64,000 nt of DNA from Nautilus pompilius. Its lineage: Eukaryota; Mollusca; Cephalopoda; Nautilida; Nautilidae. The notes under the pieces are model-generated. The model ran no database searches, was not told where the DNA came from, and saw nothing but the letters and a program-made list of their open reading frames with translations. Shown here in pieces: positions 38,872 through 47,682 of this stretch. Every line of letters starts with the position of its first letter. The first letter of the stretch is position 1. The translations under genes were made by a program, and so were the position numbers. Where the stretch lies: contig JACATO010001438.1 in assembly GCA_018389105.1 (NCBI GenBank), forward strand, positions 268,501-332,500. The letters run 5' to 3'.

Positions 38872-40135
38872 ACCAGGATGCGGTTATTGCGGAAAACAGC
38901 TGAAGAAAGAAGGCAAAATCTAACAGACAAAACATTAAAATAAAATCAAACGTATTTTCTCAGTTTAGAACAAAGCAATCATCAGATAATTGCTAAAATT
39001 ACACACAGAGAGGAAAGCAAGTTAAAACGAAATGAAATTAGTCAGTTGATAGCATTTTATATAAAATTGATGTACGGACAAATCAGTGGTTTTTCATAAG
39101 AATGAGCGCTTAGTTTTAAATTTTGGAAAAAAAAGTATATATATGGTTTATATAAAACCTCTTTCCAGTCTGAAGAATTTTAATTGATTTGCACATTGAA
39201 GGAAATTATATTATTTCAATAAAAAATAAAAATGCTTGTGTATAAACAATCATGCGACTATGCCTTTTACTTTAGGTTTATTTTTAATTAATCAGAACGA
39301 TATATGAGAGATTCTTTGGTCACATTCTAGCGACGTTTATCTGCGCTGTGGTCCGGATCCCGTTCGTGCTGCTGTCCCCATTTTATGGCCCATTTTTCTA
39401 CAGTGTCTCTTACTTGTGCCTCTTCATCACAGATCGGGATCAAACGTTCGGCACGCCGCAGTAATATCGTGACGTCAAGAGCCTTTAGTGGCGCGATGGC
39501 GACACGTTTTGTCACTGTTATTGTTGAATGTACTCCCACAAACCACCACCCTGTCTGCGTAAATCTTTCGGATGCTTCGGTATGTTTGCAGTTTGTGATG
39601 TGCTTGTCGACAATGTGAGTGGTTTAGCACATCAGCGCTTCTGGGCAGCTAGTGGATGTTCGTGTTCCTTTTTAAGACTGCTAATCTTTGAGCACCGGTC
39701 TTGTGGATTCAGCCTGGTGCTTGAAGACGCCTTCAGAGAATAGCGACAAAAACCGTTGCATTGCCGGGGTTGTTCAAACCCTGCACTGCCTGGCAGACCT
39801 TCTCGAACGTTAGAGTTCACGTTATGTGTTTCCCACCCGTTTCGTTCCCCGAAGCGAATAGTTAACCAAAGCTTCGTCTGTGCTTGCCTTGCAGGAAGTT
39901 CCCCAAGCGGCTGCCATACACGGTGAGGCTGACCATCCCGGACGTACCCGTGGAGTCACCCATGTACTATACGCAGAACTGCGACACTTTCTACTACAAC
40001 ACCATCCCTAGACGACCGATCTCTTTCGAGATCGGACAAGACTGGCCGTCCGAAACCATCCACCACAAGAGGATGGCACTGCTGAAAAAAAAGGGTCTTT
40101 ACTACAAATACACGAATTTCTCGTTTGTCTATTAA
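35016..40135 (+). CDS. Unrecognised three-exon gene, about 340-residue basic protein
   Basis: Exons 35016-35088, 35168-35876 and 39895-40135 join in frame (73 + 709 + 241 = 1023 nt, 340 codons plus TAA) through GT-AG introns of 79 and 4018 bp. The protein starts MKEHLYAWYPSARNVYN and has a tyrosine-rich N-terminus (residues 1-60). Residues about 75-225 are rich in Pro, Lys, Arg and Thr and probably disordered, followed by an acidic-then-basic segment (EEDKRFVEDYEKLVKKYGW). The well-composed C-terminal 80 residues contain YYTQNCDTFYYN, FEIGQDWPSET and a terminal LLKKKGLYYKYTNFSFVY. I do not recognise the family. Compact Tyr/Pro/Lys composition recalls small axonemal or microtubule-associated proteins, but that is only an impression. 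The reading frame stays open 5' of the ATG through the acceptor, so extra upstream coding exons are possible. AATAAA lies at 40281. Confidence 0.75.
35168..35876 (+). CDS. Unknown gene, exon 2
   Basis: Acceptor TTTCTCCTCCAG ends at 35167 and donor GTAAGT starts at 35877. The frame is open throughout and joins exon 1 as TAC-G|AT, giving Tyr-Asp then LECLYKYRKT. GC-rich codon use contrasts with the AT-rich introns. Encodes residues 25-260. Confidence 0.85.
37301..38867 (+). repeat. Tandem minisatellite of 42-44-bp units, each with a CRE octamer
   Basis: The unit is a CT-rich tract, CCCCTATCTCTC, then (TA)4-5, then CTGACGTCAT. Spacing between successive TGACGTCA octamers is 42-44 bp in the regular part (e.g. 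37420, 37464, 37508, 37550). I count about 29 perfect TGACGTCA and about seven variants (TGGCGTCA, TGACATCA, TGACTCA and others), with the variants concentrated after 38400. The 3' end decays into pure (CT)n. The array lies wholly inside intron 2 of the gene at 35-40 kb. Confidence 0.93.
39327..39620 (-). other. 98-codon minus-strand open frame, unknown
   Basis: On the minus strand the frame runs from about 39620 to the stop at 39327 and includes GVHSTITVTKRVAIAP and CDEEAQVRDTVEKWAIKWG. Composition looks more protein-like than its surroundings, but there is no known motif, no clear splice signals, and the region is intronic to a plus-strand gene. It could be a transposon fragment or chance. 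Confidence 0.15.
39895..40135 (+). CDS. Unknown gene, exon 3 (terminal)
   Basis: Acceptor GCTTGCCTTGCAG ends at 39894. The join TTT-AA|G-AAG-TTC keeps the frame. 80 codons, then TAA at 40133-40135. Confidence 0.85.
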
Positions 40136-40280
40136 CCGGCAAGAAGATGTTCCAGGTGTCGTCGGTAGTTAGAGATGACCTCATTGCTATCACTGAGCTG
40201 CAGGGCAACGAATTAGATATTAGATACTTTGTAACAATAACATTAAAAAAAAAATATTAGACACACATTAATGAATCTAC

Positions 40281-40286
40281 AATAAA
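40281..40286 (+). terminator. Poly(A) signal AATAAA of the unknown gene
   Basis: AATAAA 146 bp after the stop codon, in an A-rich context. Confidence 0.5.
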
Positions 40287-40815
40287 AAAATCAACAAATA
40301 CCAGACCCTGCTTCGTTGCCCTGATATAGATTCAATAGATTCAGTGTAAACGTTGAAAATATTTAATTAGAATCATACAATTAATGTCAGATTTTCCTGG
40401 TGTTCTCTTTATTGGTTGAGTGTCTGCTCTTCCTTTTTTTTTCCTGTATATATTTTGTTTTTATTTGCAGGAAATTTGCTCTAAAAGAGAAATTATGTAG
40501 ACAAGAAAGTAACACTGGAACAATTAAAACCAAAACAAAGGGAAACTAGCTTAGTCGACAGAACTTCATTAATAACGTTGACTGAATAAAAATTAGTACT
40601 TTGGTCAAATACAGTGCATGTAGATGTCGACTTTCTTAGGCGTTTGTTGTTTTTTTTTTGTTTTTATTTTTAGAAACATATTTTATAATTTATTTAGCAG
40701 CACTCTTCTCTTAATGAACTCTGAACAAGTAAGTGCGATAAAATCTGTTTCTCTATTTCGTAAACAGCGACTCAATTCTCTGTATACCACGCCGGTTTTT
40801 TTTACCTCACCCCAG

Positions 40816-41006
40816 TCATTTGTAATGTGGAGCACGCAAACCTGGAGCGGCATACGGACTTGTCGTTACAACAGGTTTATATCAACAAGGAAGGTGTTGC
40901 GGATCAGCTCCTGCCCCTCCTGGCCTACTCTCTGTCAAGAAACTACGGGTCTGTCGTTACGAGAGGAAGGCGCCATGTGTCAGAGCCCCTACGACTCAAC
41001 TTGTGA
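40816..41006 (+). CDS. Candidate terminal exon of an unknown or alternative transcript
   Basis: A strong acceptor (T8 tract, ACCTCACCCCAG) ends at 40815. From there a phase-1 reading gives 62 codons with protein-like composition, including NVEHANLERHTDLSLQQVY and KEGVADQLLPLLAYSLSRN. It ends in TGA at 41004-41006, with AATAAA 98 bp further on. The frame has no ATG near its start, so it is easily missed. The phase fits the first exon of the gene at 35 kb (ends in phase 1) but not exon 2 (phase 2 would meet a stop at once). It is either an alternative last exon or the 3' end of another gene. I do not recognise the protein. Confidence 0.45.
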
Positions 41007-41103
41007 CAGATAATACAGATCAGCAGGATGTTGAGCTGCAAATGCACTCCAGGTGGTATCACGATGCTAACAGGGACTAATTATAAAAGTTAATTTGCCG
41101 AGA

Positions 41104-41109
41104 AATAAA
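41104..41109 (+). terminator. Poly(A) signal AATAAA after the candidate terminal exon
   Basis: AATAAA followed by a GT/T-rich downstream element (GATGTGTGATTTTTTTT), the usual arrangement of a cleavage site. Confidence 0.45.
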
Positions 41110-41119
41110 TGTTCCAGAT

Positions 41120-44100
41120 GTGTGATTTTTTTTTTTTTTAGAGTTTCATTAGCCTTCCTAGAACAAGTAGACTCGATTTAATTCCAAGTAAATTTGAAAT
41201 GAAAGTCTCTGTGAACTGGAGGTAAAATCAAATGCATTTTTAAAGTTCTATCCATTAAAAGTGTTCTTATGTGGAATTGTTTCCAGTTCTGCTAAAAAGA
41301 AAAACAGGTCCCGTCAGTTTAATCCAATATGAATAATTTATTTGTAAAAAAAGGAGGAGGATAACAGCAGCAGCGGATCACATTTGACAGTTAGCACAAA
41401 AATTTTAATCCCGCTTCATAAATCATCGTTGACTGAATTTTAATTAGCGGCGAGGATTAAAACGGCACCTGTTATCTTCATCGAACAGACTGCCAGAACC
41501 AGGGATCGAACTCGGTCCGGCTCGCTATCCTCCAGCCACCCAAACTCCGGTAGCGAAGTCAGCACAATTTTCTTTTGAGGTGAAACACTATTGATTTTAG
41601 ATTACACATTTTTTTTTTTATTAGAGTTAATTTTCTTTAATTATAATGTTGGCCACCAGTTCTGAAAAGAATTCACGTCCTACCATCGTCGCTGTGAAAA
41701 CGAGATTCTGCTGATTGTGTCATTAAAGTGCACAATACGTCAGAAGTCTTGTCGGAGATCGCTCGCGATAATCTGCATTATAGTTTCTTTAATTTCGATT
41801 TATCCATCCTCTGTTCCTGTTGGCACAAAGACTGGACCCTTAGAACAGTTTAAAATCCAAGAACAATACTCGCATTTATTAATAATCTTCTCTTCCTTTT
41901 TACAAACATTCGAACATATATTATTGCAAACTGTTATGATAACAGAGCCAACTTAATGCTATTCACGTGTACGAACAAAAGTGTCCACAATAAATAAATA
42001 CATCGAACTGTGCGTACAGGTTTCCGCACGGTATTAGTCAATTAGTACAGCATGTGTGCATTGACAGTCGCCAGAAAATATAATGATGACCACTCAAAAA
42101 AGAGAGGACTCTTGCATCCAGCTAGTCTCCTAAAATCTTTAAGAAGTGCTAGTTTAAGCCTTTAAACTCATTAAAATAATAACCTTATAGTGTAAGCTAA
42201 CTACTATGTAAATAGAAAATATTGTATCAGTGTAACCATACTTTGAAAGTCTTATACAGATGCCACCTTGAGTGGATCTGCACCCCACTACCCGTGACGT
42301 CTGTTTTACTTAACACAGATTGAGCCATAGGGGGCTGTGCCTCCTCATTAATACGATCCTTTGTAACGACAAATCCATATATCGGTCCAACCCCACGTAT
42401 TTTTTTGCATTACAAGAGCGTTGACTAAATATACAGACGGTTCAGCACAGATACCAACCTGCGCTGCCTGGCTGACGTGGGATAACGGAGGGTTGAAATA
42501 ACAGCTTCACTTTTCGCAGGCTACAGATCCACCCGTACACCAAAAACAAGGACAAAATATTTTTCATAGAATTTTAACTCGAGAATAAAAATCAAAATCA
42601 CAGGGCTTGTTGATAACCAGACGACTAGTGCTAAGCAGCTATCTCTCTAAAGCCTGTAAGCCATTTCTTAGATTGGCAAATCATCTGAATAAATGAACGT
42701 TATACTGAGAGGAGGCTGTGGCGCTAAGATTCTCCACAGAAAACGGCTCAGCCGACATATTGTGTGGATGGATTCATTGATTGGTTGGCCTAATGAGATT
42801 GGCGAAGCTCGAGGATATTTAAATGTTCACTTCTCTTTTTTCCTTCCATTTAAAGAGAAGTTCACATACATCGGTGGTTTAAAAAAAGATATCGTATCAT
42901 GCGGCGTAATTATGATAAATGTAATAATGACAAGACTAACGCCGCCTTGTCTCTAATCTGTCCTGTAGGTATTTCTTTTTTCAGACGGAGGTATATTATT
43001 AAGCCCTATCTACCGGAGTTCGCTGCTTTATTACTCTCTCCTCATTGCCCTTCTACAGGAGATTGCTGCATTAAAGATGATGTTTTGGTATAGAGGCCCT
43101 GCGAATATCAGAACAGACTTAGTTGGTTGTTTTATTGTGTTAAAATTGCATTTTACCTTATAACACACCCAGTGAACCAACCTCCAGCGGTACGACTTCC
43201 TGAATTGAAGGGGAAAGAGGGGCGTGGAGTCTAAAAACCAGCCGATAATTAAGAAAAAGTTCCTTCCACGACGTCATATTGCAGAAAATGACGTAACCAC
43301 TTGGCTAAAAGTTTACTGGCAGTCTTAATGACGTAAACCCTGGACGTTACACCTGTGATCATATATACAGGTGTAGAAGAGGAAAGGGTGACGCCTATGT
43401 TTAGTATGAGGTACAGCTATCGTAGCATTACATTGTGGGAACGTTTTTGTTGGTTTTTAAATTCTTTTTCAAATTTAAATAGTATTTTATATATTGACTA
43501 AATTATAAAGGCTTATTTTCTTTAAAAACCTGTACCATTTCTTATAAAGTTAGAAAGTTACATTCCTTTAAAAACAGTTTCTAAAATTTATTTCTCTTTA
43601 CACAATATCTTATAGAAATATTTTATTTACTATTTTTAGAGTTATTTTTCATCTACAATTATTTTTAAAGAGATACTTTAATTTTTTTTAGAGTATCTTT
43701 GTGGTTAGTCATTCCCCTTAAAATATTATTTTACAGGGTTGTCTTTCAAGTATACTTTTCTAAAACGTTATTTTTGTTATTCCTGTTTGAACAATACTCT
43801 TTAAACATTTATTTTAGTCGTCCATTTAAAAATGCTATGTTTAAAGAGTTACTTCCCTTCACTCCCACGTGATTGATTATCCAATGGGGCCGAATTTTCT
43901 TCAGTGCGTAGGTTTGAGATGCATTTAAATACACACTCTCTTTGATTCTCATATAAACGCCAATGTGCTGAAGGCCATCATTTTTGGCATTTATCAATCG
44001 ATTCATCGGTAAATTGGTCATTTTTTAACGTTGGTTGATACCAGATAACAACGACAACAGGGACCGCATCTGGCGGCTCCAAAACTTGGCTTTGGTATCC

Positions 44101-44920
44101 AGGAGACTGAAGTAACTCGACATCATATGGCAGATGAGCGTCATTTTTACGATCTGGACTCGGCATGAGGCTTTTTGTAGTACTGCTAGAAGACAGTAGG
44201 GTCACTTTTAGGTTTTGCAAACTGAGTAGAAACTTGTTTTCGGACACCAACTTAACCCCTGACCTTGGAAATGCAACAGGTTTCAGTGTCTCAACACAAA
44301 ATGTACGGAATCGGCTTCCGCAGTCACATATTAATAGCTATGGGTCACACAGCAGGGCGGTAGAGGTGGTATGTAGACCGTACAGGTTGGACCAGCAGAG
44401 TCTGAACTCCAAAGTTGTTAATTTTTTGTCTGGGCTTTACAGGTAAATGTGCCAGATGTGGAGAAGGTCTGGAGAGGGGATTCAAGGTCGCTTATTGGCG
44501 ACAGGTTTAAAGTACAGGAATGAAATCTTTAATGTTTACTTGAGGCCATGAGCAAGGATTCGCTACTTTGAAGCAAAATATCAAATTCTAAACTTTGTCT
44601 CAATAAATAAAAATCTCTGATTTTGAGAGATGACCCTGCTGTCCCGTATAGCTTCATTAATACTATATTTAACATTTCGTAACATTAATGTTTCCTTAAC
44701 TTATAGTTTACACACATTCCAACTTTGGTTTCCTCATCATACCAAACAACATCATGACATCGATATTGTATCCTTTGATCTCTAGTCATTTGTGAGTAGT
44801 ACATTTGCAGAACCAAAGGAACAGCGGATAAGGGAGACTACCATACTACTCTTGAAACACATATTGCACTTTCTAATATAGTGAAGGGTTTTTTCCTTTG
44901 AACATGACAACAACCGTAAA
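41120..44920. other. Gene-free stretch
   Basis: Mostly AT-rich DNA without supported exons. Two adjoining minus-strand frames (44250-43978 and 44021-43809) carry no recognised motif. One tRNA-like relic at 41495-41560. Confidence 0.35.
41495..41560 (-). repeat. tRNA-derived relic, minus strand
   Basis: The minus strand reads GGTGGCTGGAGGATAGCGAG (A-box-like) and then GAGTTCGATCCCTGG (good B box). No matching acceptor stem is seen, so it is probably a SINE head or a tRNA pseudogene. Confidence 0.4.
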
Positions 44921-44969
44921 TCTTTCTTCCAAATTAAATAGCGGTTATACTAAAGCAAGGAATGGCAAA

Positions 44970-45062
44970 GTGTTCTGGAAAACATCGTGGAACCACTAAC
45001 GTCACCAGACTTATCGCCTATTGAACTTGCGTATAATGAAATCAACAAAGGTGTAAGATCAT
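44970..45062 (+). pseudogene. Tc1-like transposase C-terminal fragment
   Basis: The plus strand reads VLENIVEPLTSPDLSPIELA followed by YNEINKGVR, matching the Tc1 block WP..SPDLNPIE-VWDELDRRVR that holds the third catalytic residue (the E of PIE is kept). No other transposase block is recognisable nearby. Confidence 0.65.
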
Positions 45063-45069
45063 GATGTCA

Positions 45070-46640
45070 CTCAGTGTGACTCGCCCACAGATTACGCTTC
45101 TACGGCTTGGATTGTTTTAAACCCCGGTTATTTCGATGTTAATTAACACAGTGCTACGAATTTGTCACAATGTTACAAAGGCTAAAAGGTTTGTTCTGAT
45201 AAATCCAATATTTACATTAAAATGAAGTCTCTATTTGTGTAATTATTCGTGAATGTTATCTGCCTATGATATACTAACAATTAAAACTAGATATACGCTA
45301 TGTCCGTGAACTCTAGATTTTCCTGTTAACGTATCTTTTATTCCAGATTTTAAAACTGTAATGTAAAATTCAAGCATTAATGAGAAAGTTTTTTCTTGCT
45401 TATTTCTCGATCAACTGGCCAGATTAGATTGATATGGTTAACACTGATGGTGTTCTAGTCAGTTCGTTATGGTGGCTGATTAGGCACTTGACTTTCCATA
45501 GTTGACGACAATCGATTATGACTACGTTCTTTGTATTCTATGAAAATAAAAGCATTCTTTGGATATTAGGGTCCCTGAACACAGAAAGTCGGTCTCTGAA
45601 AAGGATTATCTCAGATCTTCCTCTCTTCACTATTTTAATCATAATAACAGTTTTCTCATTTGGTCTGACATCAAATTTCTTTTGTATTGGTGTTGTGTGA
45701 GTGTTAAGTATGTTGTTTTTTTCGTGGCGGGAATGGGGACTGAAACCGAAGCTTTAGTCTTGGGCAGAGCCCACTTCAACTCAAAGTCAAGGACCATGCG
45801 AGTAGTGACCACTCCCCCAGCTAGGGAGCCTGCAATACAAGCCCCCAAATAGTCGGGCCCAGCGAATGGCCATTGCCGATCCAACGAAACTCTGATCCCT
45901 AGAACAAGAGAGCAAGCCTGGTTCGAGACCAGCATGTGAATCCAACTAAAGGAACACTAGGAAAAAGCAAACATTTTGTTCTTATTTTTCTTCATAATAC
46001 CGTTATTAATAGATATGAGGCCATTAGGAATTGAAAAACATGGATTTCGTCATAAGGAAAACAAACATTTTATACTTAATTTATAACAGAATTATTCCAA
46101 AAACTGAATACGAAGTCAAGGAAAGCTCGGGTATCCCAACTCATCTTCACAATATGTTGTATACCCACTTATTATACATAAGTACTTAGAATCAAGAATT
46201 AATGTTTCTTAAGTATTATTTTTGTAAAAATTAAATACTGCTTGTGTGAGGTTTTCATTAATTTTCTTGGGCATTTTCATTACGTTAATAATATCAGTAG
46301 GTTAATGTTATTACTGACTGTTTTAGTTAACGGTTAATGGGAGGTAATTCTAAACACCTTAAATTCTTGAGTCTGTTTCAGAACGGCAGTCTAAATTTAC
46401 AATGGGAATAAAACACAGCAAGATTATTTAAAAAAAAAAAAACACCCAAAATTCTCCTAGATTTCAACTAATAATGAATTAAAATTATTTTAATAAAGTT
46501 GAATATAATTTAATCAAAGATCGAATTCTTTTTTCCAAAAAACACTTCCGTTGTGAATTGATATTATTTTTATGAATTACTTCCCTTTGACATTTGTTGT
46601 TTTGTTTTTAGAGAAAAAAGATATGGACAAAACCCATCCT
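45070..46640. other. Gene-free stretch
   Basis: AT-rich, no supported gene. A B-box-like GGTTCGAGACC at 45920-45930 hints at another tRNA-derived repeat spanning roughly 45.74-45.95 kb. Confidence 0.3.
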
Positions 46641-46650
46641 TTCTTCGCTT

Positions 46651-47200
46651 AGAAGCTGACCGGTACAGCCCCAGACCCTGTTAGGACGACCGGTACAGCC
46701 CCAGAACCTGCTAGGACGACCGGTACACTCTAAGAACCTGCTAGGACGACCGGTACAGCCCCAGAACCTGCTAGGACGACCGGTACAGCCCCAGACCCTG
46801 TTAGGACAACCGGTACAGCCCCAGACCCTGTTAGGACGACCGGTACAGCCCCAGAACCTGCTAGGACGACCGGTACACTCTAAGAACCTGCTAGGACGAC
46901 CGGTACAGCCCCAGAACCTGCTAGGACGACCGGTACAGCCCCAGACCCTGTTAGGACAACCGGTACAGCTGCAGAACCTGCTAGGACGACCGGTACAGCT
47001 GCAGAACCTGCTAGGACGACCGGTACAGCCCCAGACCCTGTTAGGACAACCGGTACAGCTGCAGAACCTGCTAGGACGACCGGTACAACCCCAGAACCTG
47101 CTAGGACGACCGGTACAGCCCCAGACCCTGTTAGGACAACCGGTACAGCCCCAGAACCTGCTAGGACGACCGGTACAGCCACAGAACGTGCTAAGCCGTC
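46651..47200 (+). repeat. 30-bp minisatellite, 18 copies, upstream of GCN1
   Basis: ACCGGTACA recurs every 30 bp from 46659 to 47169. Unit variants differ in the middle (GCCCCAGACCCTGTT, GCCCCAGAACCTGCT, CTCTAAGAACCTGCT, GCTGCAGAACCTGCT). Copies 1-5 and 6-10 show the same variant order, that is a 150-bp higher-order duplication. Because 30 is divisible by three, the minus strand is open through much of the array and reads as a 10-residue repeat (GAVPVVLAGS). That is likely a by-product, not a protein. Confidence 0.93.
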
Positions 47201-47204
47201 CACT

Positions 47205-47658
47205 TGGTCGACTAGGAGCGGGCTAGACTCTTCGGTTACCATATTTCTAAAGCTGCGCGGGATGGGGAAAGCAGCCCCCGTGTGTTTGTAAATAGAGCGC
47301 CAGTAGCTGTTAAATAGGTTTAATAAGAGGATCCGCGGACCCTCCTGGGAAAGCCGCGAGTGACCGCAGCATAATTAATCACCGCTCTCCGGCGGCCGGG
47401 CTTAGGAAAACACGTGGACAGACGGACGAGTGCTCGTGCCCGCGAACACCTAGAGACCAATATTCAATCATAAATTTCCTTTTTTTCATTTTGGTTTTAC
47501 TTAGATACGGATCCGATTCGCACATTATTACTGTACGCTTAGCCAGAGACTAAATGCTGCGCTGGGTTTTCATTTTGGAGTGCACGTATTTATCCGAGGC
47601 GAAGGCGGCAGCAAATATGCCCGAGATGTTCACGGACCACCCTCATTGCACAACCAAC
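47205..47658 (+). promoter_or_regulatory. CpG-rich promoter region of GCN1
   Basis: The interval between the minisatellite and the GCN1 start is GC- and CpG-rich (e.g. around 47370-47440), unlike the strongly CpG-poor gene body. No TATA box is clear. The ATG lies in CAACATGGCGGA (47655-47666), an 11/12 match to the TISU element SAASATGGCGGC, which typically goes with a very short 5' leader and a YY1 site. Start site itself not determinable by eye. Confidence 0.45.
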
Positions 47659-47682
47659 ATGGCGGACTCCACCGCGAGTTCT
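47659..47682 (+). CDS. GCN1: GCN1 exon 1 (coding part)
   Basis: Eight codons, MADSTASS, then donor GTGAGT at 47683. Ends in phase 0. Confidence 0.85.

Larger units (their letters stand above)
35877..39894 (+). other. Intron 2 of the unknown gene
   Basis: A 4-kb intron, mostly AT-rich, that contains the TGACGTCA minisatellite at 37301-38867 and a further single CRE at 39470-39477. Near its 3' end a CpG-bearing segment (39327-39630) has a 98-codon open frame on the minus strand, without recognisable motif. Confidence 0.7.

Noticed and set aside
45639-45935. 98-codon minus-strand frame (LAGGVVTTRMVLDFELKW...)
   Set aside because: It looks protein-like, but the interval has a plus-strand B-box-like motif and no known domain; it is probably an open frame across a repeat.
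46880-47242. 120-codon minus-strand frame with a 10-residue VPVVLAGS repeat
   Set aside because: It is simply a translation of the 30-bp minisatellite; a unit length divisible by three keeps a frame open. No start context, splice or homology supports it.
47554-47658. Upstream in-frame ATG as the GCN1 start
   Set aside because: It would add 35 residues with no counterpart in other GCN1 proteins; the ATG at 47659 has better context and matches family length.
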